From Acanthamoeba castellanii str. Neff (taxonomy: Eukaryota; Discosea; Longamoebia; Acanthamoebidae), in NCBI RefSeq assembly GCF_000313135.1, contig NW_004457323.1, forward strand, positions 473,664-502,273: a stretch of 28,610 nt of DNA. The letters are read 5' to 3'. The translations under genes and the position numbers were made by a program. This document shows, one piece after another, positions 1 to 10,600 of this stretch. The notes beneath the pieces are model-generated. The model was not told the DNA's origin. It was given only the letters and a program-made list of their open reading frames with translations, and made no database searches. Position 1 is the first letter of the stretch, and every line of letters starts with the position of its first letter.

Positions 1-545
1 TGCTTCGTCAACTCCATGGTCTCGGCCTACATGGCAATCGGAGAGAGCGAGAAGCAGAACAAGAAGAGCGAACGTAGCGTATCGACCACAACCACGACCA
101 CCGCTACGGCCCGCAACAGTGCAGAAGAGGGCAAGGAGGAGACCCGAGGGACCCACCTGATGAGCACGGAGACCTGCTCCAAGATGATCACGCGCTACTT
201 CCACCTCGTGGGCGACGCCTACCTCCATGAGCTCCTGGCCGACCTCCTCATCGACATTGGCAAGAGGCGGAAGAAGGCGAGCAACAAGGCGAAGAAAGGG
301 CACGATAACGATAACGTCCTTCACTTTGGCATGAGCCGTGATACGGTGCGTCCCGTCTAAAGCGTGTGCGTGTAGAAACTGGTGCACCACACTCACTCTG
401 ACCTGCTTGACGCGGGGGGGGGCACAGGTGGTCGAGATTGCGCAGGACGCCTACGCGATCATCGAACGCATCGTTCAAAACCTCGACCGGATGCCGCAGT
501 ACGAATTGCATCTCCTTCTCCCCCACGCGCATCTCGTGCCACCTG

Positions 546-581
<36 letters not shown>

Positions 582-1527
582 ATGCCACCCCGCTTGCCGC
601 CCGCGCGACACACAATCCAGGCCGCTGCGTCGGGTGTGCCAACACATTTACGCCGAAACGGCGCGCTCGGGCCAGGGCTGGCATTTCGTGCGGCTGTGCC
701 TCTTCTACCGATTCGTCTTCCCGTCTATCGTCGACTCCTCCCAGTACGAGGTCTTCTCCGAAGAGGTCAAGGACTACGACCTGCAGTACCCTCTTCCTCC
801 TCTGTCTTTTCTCTTTCTCTTCTGTTCTTTTCTTCGACCTTTCCCTCTGACAACGCGCTGGCGTGTTCGTGTGTCGTGCGATGGCCAGAACGTATCTGGT
901 CGTCGTGGCCAAGGTGCTGCAGTCGCTGTGCCAGCTCCAGGAGGAAAGCGCGGAGGGCGAGACGGAGGAAGAACAGCCCGCGGCCGCTGGAGGGGAGGCT
1001 GATCAGGCGCAGAGCCACAAGGCCAACATAACCAAACTGATGACCAAGTTCATGCGACAGCTTCTGGTACTCGTCGCGCATCACACACACACTTAGGGCA
1101 GTTCTAGCATACTGCCTTCGACGTTTTTTAACAGTCTGATGTGGAACGCGCAGCGTAAGGATGACATCGACGAAGCCACCTGTGCGGAGACCGGCGCCAA
1201 GCAAACGCTCAAGGCTCCCCTGGGCACAGCCAAGGCGCTCCAAGCTCTGGAACAGCTGAGCGCACACATCAAGCAGAAACCCCCTCGACTGAGCCTATTC
1301 GCGGATTGCTCCTCACCTGAGGTACACGCGTGTGCGCACACGCACCACCGCACACAGCCACTCATTACACTCACGCCTTGTCCAACGTCGGCTGGCAGTA
1401 CGGCGAGCGCATTCGGCGTCTGCTGCAGGATGTGTGCGCGCTGGAGGACCTGCCCGCCCCCAGCCCCGACGCGGCTCCCAGGGCCAATCGCTACAGCAGC
1501 GACAAGCAACGCTGCCTTCTCTGCTGA
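1..1527 (+). CDS. RasGAP-domain protein, 3' part, with C-terminal CaaX-like box
   Basis: The gene runs in from before the window; frame 1 is open from base 1. Exons: 1-345, 428-498, 621-785, 889-1066, 1154-1321, 1399-1527. They sum to 1056 nt (351 aa plus stop), and every junction keeps frame. The family call rests on RasGAP signatures: a helix reading KMITRYFHLVGDAYLHELL, then PLRRVCQHIY, then FYRFVFPSIV (equivalent of the FLRFICPAI block), then YLVVVAKVLQSL. Known role: speeding GTP hydrolysis on Ras-type GTPases at membranes. The loop that normally carries the arginine finger reads HLMSTETCSK and shows no Arg; it follows a Ser/Thr/Glu-rich low-complexity insert (about residues 20-50). The protein ends CLLC-stop, a possible prenylation box. 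The N-terminal half is not visible. The GAP-family call is firm; catalytic competence is not. Confidence 0.85.
548..580 (+). repeat. (CA)n microsatellite in RasGAP intron
   Basis: An uninterrupted CA dinucleotide run lies inside the intron 499-620 of the first RasGAP gene, between a GTACGA donor and a CCAG acceptor. Confidence 0.95.
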
Positions 1528-2030
1528 GCCCAGCACGGACGCAAGGTACCCACAATACCATCTTACACAGCCGGCAACACAACACACAACACACAACACA
1601 CAACACACAACACACAACACACAACACACAACAGCCAACCAGCCAACCAACCATTGGCTGCTTTTGGCGACCAACACAGATCCGGTTTGGAGTTTCCTAA
1701 AAGGGAAGGCGTCTGTACGATCGATTAAACTGAACGAAACACGCGCGCGACCAAACACAATACGACACACGCGGTATACCACAGAACTTTGTCAACTAAT
1801 TCACATTTACGTCCCAAAACGAACCAAGTTAGAAGACACGACCACAGGAGACGTGTCTACACGCAGCCACAGACACTGTTGGTGTCCTCCTTCTTCGCTC
1901 GTTCGAACAGATTTTGAGGGTACACACACTCGAGTCTCCGCTGCCGTTCTGATCTGGGCTCTACACCACGACTAGTGGTGCGAGAGGGGTTTGATTGAAG
2001 AAGAAGAAGAAGGGGAAGACGACGACAAAG
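1528..2030. other. Intergenic spacer with a 7-bp tandem repeat
   Basis: About 500 bp separate the RasGAP stop from the next start. The spacer holds a 7-bp tandem array (unit AACACAC) at 1575-1633, followed by CCAACCAACCAACC. Open frames here are products of the repeat and show no protein-like composition. It presumably contains the 3' end of the first transcript and the promoter of the second; no clear TATA or poly(A) signal was seen. Confidence 0.7.
1575..1633 (+). repeat. 7-bp tandem array (AACACAC)n
   Basis: Roughly eight copies of a 7-bp unit AACACAC in the spacer downstream of the RasGAP stop. Unit length matches the 7-mer arrays seen in introns elsewhere in the window. Confidence 0.9.
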
Positions 2031-4280
2031 ATGAACGAAAGGGGCGAGGCCAGTCAGGAGCGGAGGGAGAAGCGAATGAGCAGATCGTCGGGGCGTAAGG
2101 AGGAAAACAGCAGCAACGAGGTCGAACCGGTAGTTCCTGTGTCATCCGCCTCGGCCGACAGCAAGCCCGCCGCAGTCAACCACGAATCTGGTAACCCCCC
2201 CCCAAACAAATCTTGCCATTTCATTCAAAATCAGTCAATCTTATCTCATCTCTGAAATGTTCTTCTCTTACCTGTTCTCATCAGGGTCGGCACAAACGGG
2301 GGAGCAGCGCAAGCGCTCTCGGTTCAGCCTCAACCGCCTCTGGCGCTACAGCGCGGGCGACCACCGGCCCACCGACAAGCTCGACACCCACGCCGCCGAG
2401 GAGAACGGGAAGCCGGCCAAGCGCCGTAGCATTCGGCTCGACCTGTTCGGGCGGCGCAACAAGACCGACCAGCCCACCACCCAGAGCCTCGACCTGCCGG
2501 CCACCGAGACCGCCCAGGCCGCCGCCGCCGCAGCCCGCAGCCGACAGGCCTCGAAGCAGCGCCACCAGGAGGCCGGCCTGTCACGGTCGGCCAGGGAGAC
2601 GCGCGCCGTGCTCGCGCCCTCGTCGCCGTCGCGGTCGCACAACGCCAAGCACCAGCACCACCACCCGAGGGACCAGCGCGGCGGCGGGAGCGACGAAAAG
2701 AAGAAGAAGAAGCGGATCGCGGTCGAAGGCCTGGACCTGGCGGTGGCGCGCGAGCACCGCGGGGCGTCAGGCTCGGCGTCGGCGCGGGGCGCGTCGAGCA
2801 GGATCGGCGGCGACAAAGAGCGGCGGGAGCGAAGGGCGGACAACAGCGAGGGCGGCAAGAGTCGCCCCGACAAGGGCGAAGGGCGAGGCGGCTCGCGAAT
2901 CGATCGCGACCGCGAACGCGACCGGGCGAAGGGCGACGCCGCCGAGAAGAAGGGCGCCGAGCGAGAGTCCAAGAACTCGCGCACGCCGCGCGAGCGAGGG
3001 CGCGAAGCTAAGGACTCGAAGGACGCCAACAAAGAGGCCAACAAGGCGGGCAACAACAGCAAAAACAACGATCGGGAGCAGCTGCACAGCAGCAGCCGGG
3101 ACGTGCGGGACAAGGACCGCGACGCCCGGGAGCGGAAGCCCGCGAGGGACGACAAGGAGAAGGAGAAGGAGAGAGAGGGCAAGCGGGAGCGAGAGAGAGA
3201 GAAGGACAGCCGGGAGCAGCGAAAGCAGGAGCGCAGCGGCGGCGGCGCGACGACGACAAGGACAAGCAGCGGGAGAGGAGGGGCACCGATAGCAAGGACA
3301 GCAAGGACGAGAAGAAGGAGCGCCACAGGGGCCGAGACCGAGAGCGGGACCCGAAGGAGAGGCGAGGCGACAGGGAGGAGAAAAAGGAGAGGGACAGGGA
3401 GGGAGAGGAAGGGCGCCGACAAGGAGAAGGAAAGGGAGAGGGAGAAGGAGGGGAAGAGGGCGGCGAGCACCACGAAAGGCACGCCGGAAGCTGCGGCGCT
3501 GCCGCCGCCGGCGCCGGTGGTGGCGGGAGTGAGCAGGCCGGTATCGCAGAGGGCGGAGGCGGCGGGACCGGCGAGGGAGAGGAGCGGCAGCCTCAGGCGG
3601 CGAAGCCGGCGGCCCGATGACGACAAGGACCGGTGCACACCGGACAGGACCGCCAAGGACGAGCACCCAACAAGGGACCACGACAAGGTGGAGGAGAAGA
3701 GAGAGGAGAAGAAGGAGGAGAAGAGAGAGGGGAAGGAGGAGGGCAAGGCCCAGGCGAAGCCGAGGCGCAACACCACCAGTGCCAAGAAGGACGACGGGGA
3801 CGGCAAGGACAAGGAGGCCGATCGTGGCAATAATGTCGCTGGCGAGGGTGGCGATGCCACGTCTGTGCAGAGCGACGATGTTGGTCAAGGGGGTGATGTC
3901 GTTGGTGACAACGTCAATAGCAACGGCGGCGACGGCACGGACAAGAAGGACAATAGGGACCCTGAACCACTAGAGGAGGGTAGCAGCATCGACGAGAGCC
4001 CCTTTGCCCGAGAGCTGGCCAAGCGAGCCAACCAGAACCGTGAGCAGGTGCGTACTCCCTCTGAGCTTGTCGTTGTTGTTGTTGTTGTGTAGCAATGTGT
4101 AGCAGTTGTGGTAGTTGTTGTTGTTGGTAGAGGCTGACCCGTGTTTGCTTCGCGTGTGGCCACGTTCGAGAGCAGAAGCTGACGCAGATGGAGCAGATGC
4201 TGGCGACGAAGAAGACCAAGGGTCCCCAGCGACCCAAGCGGAGCACACCCGCTGCTGGTGCCCCCAAGAAGTCCGCATGA
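2031..4280 (+). CDS. Highly charged K/R/E/D-rich disordered protein, function unknown
   Basis: Exons 2031-2190, 2285-4047 and 4176-4280 sum to 2028 nt (675 aa plus stop), with frame kept at both junctions (donors GTAACC and GTGCGT). ATG 2031 is the first ATG in the open frame. No known fold is recognisable. An N-terminal part (about residues 60-130) is basic and reads RFSLNRLWRYSAGD and RSIRLDLFGRRNK. Most of the rest is low-complexity arginine/glutamate/lysine/aspartate of the kind seen in nuclear RNA-processing scaffolds or cytoskeleton-binding proteins. The end (about 600-675) is less repetitive: FARELAKRANQNREQ, KLTQMEQMLATKK, then a basic Pro/Ala tail. Composition changes abruptly to R/T/G between about 3246 and 3412, where another frame has the expected K/E/R/D make-up, suggesting paired indels. 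Function cannot be assigned. Confidence 0.75.
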
Positions 4281-4505
4281 GAGCTGCACCCCCCCCCCTT
4301 AAGAGGGAGACCCAAAGGGACACCAAGGTTGAAGTGTGAAGGGTGTTCTATTTGCAAGGCTCGGAGCGTATCAACAACAGAGAGGTGTCATGTCACATCT
4401 GGATAGACTAGACAGAAGAGAAGAGAAGAGAAGAGTCTCTACATGAAAGGGATAGGAGAGGATATCGATTTACACGTACAGCGCGAATGGATAAGGAGAA
4501 GAGCC
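4281..4505. other. 3' flank of the charged-protein gene
   Basis: About 225 bp without a credible ORF. It includes a polypyrimidine run just after the stop and a (AGAAG)n stretch near 4410-4435. Likely 3' UTR plus terminator region of the upstream gene; no AATAAA was seen. Confidence 0.5.
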
Positions 4506-4796
4506 CTAGTGCTGCTTGCTGGTGACGATGCAGGGGCGTTGCTGGTGGCCTCCGCCTCCTCGCGGCTGCTGGTGAAGGCGTGCAGCACCCCTAACCTGGC
4601 GCTGCTGCTGCGGCTTCATGGGGTGGTGCTGCCTCTTCTCGCGACGCCCAGGCTTCTCCTGCTGCTTGCCCGCTTGGCCTCCGGCCTTCGAGCTGCCATC
4701 GCCGTCGTTCATGAGGTTCAGCAGGAACAGCAGCGTAGGCAAGGAGAGCGTCGGGGGCGCTGCTCCACCTCCTCCTCCACTTGCGCCTCCATCCAT
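4506..4796 (-). CDS. Possible small Gly/Gln-rich protein (doubtful)
   Basis: A minus-strand frame from ATG 4796 to a stop at 4506 encodes 96 aa: a Gly/Ala-rich start, a short hydrophobic stretch (TLSLPTLLFLLNLM), then a Gly/Gln/Arg/His-rich tail. The same frame stays open upstream to about 4897 with a Ser/Thr/Glu-rich composition (DFATSDSTCTTPSALEPTSD), so an extra 5' exon is possible. I could not find a clean splice into it. No family is recognised. It lies downstream of and co-oriented with the esterase gene, and converges on the charged-protein gene. The opposite strand also has a long open frame, so this may be chance in GC-rich DNA. Confidence 0.3.
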   Translation of the reverse strand: MDGGASGGGGGAAPPTLSLPTLLFLLNLMNDGDGSSKAGGQAGKQQEKPGRREKRQHHPMKPQQQRQVRGAARLHQQPRGGGGHQQRPCIVTSKQH

Positions 4797-5220
4797 CCCC
4801 TCTCCTACAAGCGTCTCGTCCGAAGTGGGCTCGAGGGCAGAGGGAGTCGTGCACGTCGAGTCACTCGTCGCGAAGTCGCGACTTGCTGCATCTCTTCTTC
4901 ACTTCTTGCTGACCTCTTTACGACCGAGGTGGTGCGGTGTCTTGACGCGGCGATGTGGGTGCAATAGGCGAAACTGGAGCAATGGAAAAATTAGCGCCTT
5001 CACCTCTGTCGCGACCTGACGCCGGCACGTCCAAAGAGCCCAAACGGCACACGCCAATTGGCTTAAAAACTTTCTGCAGACTTCCTTTCTTTTGCGGAAA
5101 GTTCCTTTTTTAAAAAGGGGGAAAATCGGAAAATGGTTGGAAAAGGCGTCGATGTTTGGCCCAATGGGCCAGCGCCGCGTCACGTCCCCTTCGGTGGAAT
5201 GTTGATGTGGGTGGGCAGCC
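4797..5220. other. Intergenic spacer with AT-rich block
   Basis: No firm gene. Around 5095-5140 lies an AT-rich block with CCTTTTTTAAAAAGG, followed by the TGGCCC/GGGCCA palindrome at 5157-5171. The spacer contains the 3' flank of the esterase and could be the promoter of the doubtful minus-strand ORF. Confidence 0.5.
5157..5171. promoter_or_regulatory. Palindromic TGGGCC motif
   Basis: The sequence TGGCCCAATGGGCCA is a perfect 7-bp inverted repeat around a single central A. TGGGCC-type elements are known promoter elements of growth-related genes in plants; use here is inference. Two more copies occur upstream of the membrane-protein gene (17850 and 17865). Confidence 0.3.
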
Positions 5221-7466
5221 TCAGAGTGCGGCGACGGCGACGAAGAGGGACGAGGAAGTGGAAGTGGAAGTGATGGAAGTAAAGGAGGTTGGGCCTGATT
5301 GGCGGCGAGTGCGGCCGATGTGAGTGTGGATGAAGGCCACGGCCGAGTTGAGTGCCTCTCGCGACTTGGCGGCGAGACCACCAAAGGCCTGGAACACGTG
5401 CACCTGAACGAGTGGAGATACATACAAATAAGAGCCTGCGAGCTTGACAAAAGAGAGGCAGGGCGTGAGGACTCCAGGACGCACCATGTCGGTGTAGATC
5501 TCGAGGGTGGCGTCGACACCGTCTGTCTTCGCCTTCTCGGCGAGCATCACTGCCTCGTCCCGCAACACCTCCACTTCGCCCACTGCGGTCGAAACCATCA
5601 TTAATATTAAAAAATTTGAATAAATAAATAAAAAGAAATAAATATTTATATTTGATTACAGAGTGCGACGTGCCTTGAATGAGAAGAGGCGGGAGACCGA
5701 CCAGGGAAGCGTTGATGGGCGAGATGAGTGGGTGGTCGAGCCGATGATTGCCCGCGTACATCTGCTCAAGCATAGCGTGCAAGTGTTGGTAACAAATGTC
5801 TGTGAGGTGCGGCAAAGGTGTGCGGTGCCTGGCGAGGAAGGCGTGAACGGACCTGGGGGCAGTTGAAGGTCTCGGGCATGGAGAGGTAGTCGTAGGACTT
5901 GTACTTCTTCCAGCTCTCGCCTCGACATTCCAGGTCCACCTACACACAAGTATCAATGAGTATTTGTTACTGGGAACACTTCAATAGCCGGTGTGGTGTG
6001 TGGTGTGTGGTGTGTGGTGTGTGGTGTGTGGTGTGTGGTGTGTGGTGTGTGGTGTGTGGTGTGTGGTGTGTGGTGTGTGGTGTGTGGTGTGTGGTGTGTG
6101 GTGTGTGGTGTGTGGTGTGTGGTGTGTGGTGTGTGGTGTGTGGTGTGTGGTGTGTGGTGTGTGGTGTGTGGTGTGTGGTGTGTGGTGTGTGGTGTGTGGT
6201 GTGTGGTGTGTGGTGTGTGGTGTGTGGTGTGTGGTGTGTGTGGTATGTACCCAGGGAGACAGGCAGACGATAGCCGAGGGCAGCGGCAGGCCTTGGTCCC
6301 TCGCTCTGGCAAAATTTGAAGTACAATCAGTTAGTTCAAGTACTAGCTTTTCCGATGTGGCCCACGGGAGTGGAAGCAGGAGTGCGGCGATCACCGAAGC
6401 ATGGTAGCAAGTGTCAAGCCGCCCCCGGCCGAGTCCCCGCCGATGACCACATTTTGGGGCCGATAGCCCTGTGCGCGTTGCGAGCGGCCGGTCGAGTATG
6501 AGCCGCGATTGGAGGAGGGGAGGTAGTGAAGAGAGAGAGAGAGAGAGAGAGGGGTACCCCGCCTTGCGGGTCGATAAGCCAAGTGTAGACCGCAAGAGCG
6601 TCCTCCAGCGCCGCAGGGAACGGGTGCTCGGGCGCCAAACGATAGTCAACGGCTGGCCGTGTGCGGGTGAGATTGGTGTCAACGACGACTCAAAGAAAAG
6701 GCCTTGCAAAGGCTCGGTACCGAGGACTTTGATGCCGGCCAGTTTGGAAAATTTGGAGGTGAGGCCGCGGTGCGTGGCCGTGGAGAGCATGCAGTAGCCG
6801 CCCCCGTGCAGGTAGAGCATGACCAACGGGCAATCCTGTAAGCCGTGTGCAGTGCGCAGACAACACAATCATCAGCCTATAGGCCTACACTCATGTCTCT
6901 CTGAGGCAAGTACCGCGGCAGAGATGTGCTCCATCCACTCGCACTTGATTCCGTTGATGGTCGTCTGGCGACGAAAGAGGAGGTGGTCGTCGTTAGGGAC
7001 GCCAACAACGCGGACATGCATGGTATGTCTCCGCGTAGCGTACCATTTCGATCTTGACGCGGGACTTGATCTTGGGCGGTCGGCCCACGATGCGGCGCAG
7101 CTTGTCGATGGCCTCGGGCCGCGGCGGCGCGATGACCGCACTCACGCGCATGAACGTGAGGATCATCTCCCACGCAAACGACCTGGAAAATAAAATATAT
7201 TGTTATTTAGATAAATAAATTGTAAATAATAATTATTATTTGAAAGAAATAAAAAACGAAAGGCATAGGGGAGGGGTGTGCCATGAGGGGCGGGCAGGGC
7301 CGAAGAGGAGCCGACGGAGGGCGGCTGAGGCGAGGGCCACGGAGGCGAGCGACCAGAAGCGTGCCTTCCGCAGGAAGCGTATGATTTGAAAGATGAGTCC
7401 GCTTCTCGTCTGCCCCCGGGCCTGGCCACCTCCACCGACGCCGACGCACCGCCTGCACTCCTGCAC
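5221..7466 (-). CDS. Alpha/beta hydrolase, hormone-sensitive-lipase family (esterase/lipase)
   Basis: Minus-strand exons in reading order: ~7466-7282, 7182-7044, 6964-6914, 6835-6721, 6652-6558, 6468-6395, 6305-6251, 5939-5853, 5761-5674, 5582-5485, 5403-5221. All junctions from exon 1 onward keep frame and give about 390 aa. HSL-family hallmarks are complete: oxyanion motif LYLHGGGY (exon 4), [17 protein letters not shown] (exon 5), nucleophile motif [10 protein letters not shown] (exon 6), acid in [10 protein letters not shown] (exon 10), and the His in VHVFQAF (exon 11). The predicted reaction is hydrolysis of carboxylic esters or acylglycerols. An N-terminal hydrophobic segment ([18 protein letters not shown]) suggests membrane association. 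Two introns (5583-5673 and 7183-7281) need GC donors. The start is unresolved: the exon 1 frame has no ATG, while ATG 7473 is in another frame. The C-terminal tail is Ser/Thr-rich. Confidence 0.88.
5583..5673 (-). other. GC-AG intron, AT-rich (esterase)
   Basis: On the minus strand the exon ends ATTCAAG and the intron begins GCACGT, ending CGCAG. No GT near the junction restores frame. The GC boundary joins LPPLLIQ to [11 protein letters not shown], exactly the family spacing. The intron is strongly AT-rich, unlike its exons. Confidence 0.75.
5991..6243 (-). repeat. 7-bp satellite array (GTGTGGT)n inside an esterase intron
   Basis: About 36 near-perfect copies of a 7-bp unit (GTGTGGT on +, ACCACAC on the sense strand) fill most of the intron 5940-6250. 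On the sense strand the array starts within about ten bases of the GTACAT donor. Long open frames across it on both strands are repeat artefacts (period of seven residues). Confidence 0.97.
6530..6553 (-). repeat. (GA)n/(CT)n microsatellite in esterase intron
   Basis: A GA run lies in the intron 6469-6557; on the sense strand it is a CT run directly after the GTACCC donor. Confidence 0.85.
7183..7281 (-). other. GC-AG intron, AT-rich (esterase)
   Basis: The exon end reads CCCTCATG followed by GCACAC; the acceptor is TTTTCCAG. The split codon gives GPARPSW joined to SFAWEM, which agrees with the N-terminal pattern of this hydrolase family as I know it. No GT donor is available close by. The intron core is very AT-rich (long A/T runs at 7190-7260). 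Confidence 0.65.
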
Positions 7467-7473
7467 CGCTCAT

Positions 7474-7644
7474 CTTCCTTTTGTTTTTATTTTATTTTTA
7501 GAATTTTACTACTTGAAGAAAAAATAAAAGAGAGTGCAAATGATAATTAAAAGGAAAACAAAAATAAAAGGAAGTTTCGGTGGGCAAGAGGACAGAAGAG
7601 AGCGAAACGGAAAACGGAGCACAAGCGCAGCCGGCAGATCTTAG
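7474..7644. promoter_or_regulatory. Divergent AT-rich intergenic region
   Basis: About 170 bp separate the 5' ends of the esterase (-) and the UBR ligase (+). The block 7480-7575 is far richer in A/T than the surroundings, with many AAAATAAA-like runs. It most likely holds both promoters; no defined TATA box or initiator can be named. Confidence 0.45.
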
Positions 7645-10600
7645 ATGGACAAGGCTGAGGAGTCGGCCCTTACAGAGGGGGGCGAGGTCACCATGTACCT
7701 GCTCACCCGTCTGCTATCCATCGCTTCATCGAATGAGTCAGTCATACAACAAATCTTGCAGGTGCCCCACCTCCCTCTACTTACCGCATGCGATCTTTGT
7801 GCATGCAGCACATCATGGGCTGCACTTGTGCTAGAATTTAGGTGCCGGCGATGTTGTGTGTAAATAATCTGTTCTTCTTGGGTCCGCTACTCGCATCTTG
7901 CGGCAGGCTGGAGTAGGGCTCATGTTCAACGGGCAGCCGCCGGGCGAGGCAAAGTCGAGCGTGTGCGGCCGCACCTGGGGACCCGGCGCCATGGCCTACC
8001 GCTGCTCGGACTGGTACCTCGGCGTGGTGCACCACGGCAGCGCTTCTTTCGCACTCAACCCAACGTGTGTGCGGTGTGTGCGGTGTGTTGTGTGGCCTCC
8101 AGTCAGATGAACTCGAGCAGCTGCATCTGCGTGGACTGCTTCAAGCACGGAAACGTTCGTTCCTCAGTCTCGCGCTTGATTGATTGGTGCTCCTTTTCCT
8201 AACGCACGCCGTTGTGTGTGTCTGTCTGCAGCACGAAGGACACGACTACCGCCTGTACTCGTCGGGCTACGGGTACGCGTTCTTCCCGCTTGATCAAACC
8301 AATCAATCAACCAACCAACCAACCAACTTGCTCATGTCACTCACACTATCACTATATGGTTCCCAACTCGCAGCGGCTGCTGCGACTGCGGCGATCCTGC
8401 GGCCTGGAAGCCCAAAGGGTACCACTCGCCCTCCCCGGTGTGTGTCGTGTGCCGTGCCGTGTGCACCTTCTAACGCTCATTTCCTCCTCGTTTACGAACG
8501 ATGGCAGATTCTGCTCAAAACACAGCGCGTCGTCGACCGAGTCGACAGCCGAGCAGAACTTCAACCCGGAGGTCACCAAAGTCTTCCTGGACCACGTGCT
8601 CGGGTTGCTGCATACTCGCATGGTACCTGCCCCGCACGAAACGACGACAAGTCTTTTAAGGATTGCTACGATCAACTACGATCGCGGCTCACCACTCCGA
8701 CGTCCACCTCTCTTTGGCAGGTGTCGTATCTGAAGCAGGAGGAGAACGTGGCCGGAATCGGGTTGATCCTCACCTTCATCAGCAAGGGTATGTCGCGCCA
8801 CCCAACGTCTTTCTGGACACTTAGTCCAGAGCGGCGCCTGGTGTAGGTAAACTCGCACAGGCCACACTGATGTATGTGCAACGATGCACACAGTGTGCTC
8901 GTTCGGAGATGCGCCGCGCAGGGTGATGGCCGAGGCCATGCTGTCGTTTGGGAATGCCGATGACATACTCAAGGCGCCCGACAGGCCGTCCGTGCTCGAG
9001 CACCACATCTCCGACTTCACCAAGCTCTTGAAGGGCCGAGGCAAGTGCTCCCGCTCACACATATAGGCTGCTGCGTACTCACTGCCAACTTACCACCGCG
9101 TTTCCCGCCCATACAGTGATGGCTGGGCCAGCGTCGCTGCTCGACGTTTTGGTCATGGCGTGCGCCGAAGTGCGCGACCAAGTCCACGAACAGGTATGAC
9201 GGCTACTTGGGCAGTCGACGAGTGGCAGTTGCGTTGTTGTCGTGTTTCTTGAGAACTGACACATCGTGTGATTCGCTCTGAGCAGATCACCAAGGTGTTC
9301 ATGGACCTCAACTACGACAGCGGCTTCAAGGAGGAGTTCGCGGGCAGGTTCTTTTACTACTACCCGGCCTTCATCGCCTACTCCTACCTCCCGGCCAAGG
9401 TCAATGCCGTCCACGTCGTCCTCTCCACCGTCAGTACGTCGCCGGCCAGGCCTCAAAGAGCATGTGACACGACAATCAAAAGTACATCTTTCCATTGGCT
9501 GACACCAATGCAGCCGCCCAGATGCTGAGCTTTCCCGGCTTTGTCACGCGGCTGGCCCGGGAGCACGGCCTGTTCGACATGCTGCTCAAGTGTCTGACCG
9601 ATTTCTTCGACCAATTCTCGACGTTGACCGACGGCAGCGACACAACCCAGCCCAGCGCAGGAGGCGGCGACGGCGAGCCGATGGAGACGGAGACCGAAGC
9701 TGGCAACGAAGCGGCAACGAGCGGAGAAGAAACCGAGGCTGGCAGTGGTGGGCAAGGCAACATCAAGAGGAGACAGAGGAAGCTGATCGACCTGACGCAG
9801 CGGGTCCTCCGTGCGGAGAAGTCGCCGTGGGAGCGGGTGATTGGCGACCTGGACATGGCGCTGGATCACCGAAGCACCAGCGCGCTGTTTATCTTCGGCC
9901 TGCCGGGCGCCTTCACCACGTGGCAGCACATCCTCGCCATGCTTCACGGTACCCTTCCCATTCCTTTTAACCCTACATTGTTTTCTAAATGCTTACGACA
10001 CGACACGACACGACACGACACGACACGACACGACACGACACGACACGACACGACCAACGACACGACACGACAGGCATGAATGTGAATAAGCGTCAGGTGG
10101 GACACCATGTGGAGTACGAGCTAGATGACTGGCGCACGTCGTTCTATCTGGACATGCGGCTGCTCGACCTCATCGCCGCGCTGGGGAGGGACGTGGCGCT
10201 CACCGTCCAGGCGGCTCTGACGTCAGCGCACAAGACGTCGACGGGCGACGAGGGCGAGGCCTCAGTGGCGATGACGGAATTCGAAGCAGGCGGCGTACGC
10301 TGGCCCCAGATCCACGCGGTGGTGCGCGACCAGGTGCGGTACCTGCTAGACCTCGTCTGCAGCGACGGCGTCGAGTGGCAGACCACAGCATTCAAGGCCC
10401 TGTACTGTACGCATAGCTAGCCGTGAGCGTTTGTCATCGCCAGTCAGTCGGTAGTCGCACTAGGCTCACACGTATGTGTATGTGTGTGCGATCGCGCAGA
10501 CCCGCCCGACGCAAAGCACGAGCTGCGAAGCATACGCTGGAGCCCTGAGCGCGACGGCGTTTCGTTCCACATTCCGCTCCACCGCAACCTCATGGCCTTC

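Noticed and set aside
2346..3888. Long minus-strand ORFs (504 and 373 aa) opposite the charged-protein gene
   Set aside because: Their Leu/Ser/Arg-rich make-up is the mirror of the GC-rich purine-biased coding strand; there are no family motifs.
5899..6319. Long open frames on both strands with WCVVCGV or HTTHHTP repeats
   Set aside because: They are translations of the 7-bp intronic satellite; real esterase exons end on either side of it.
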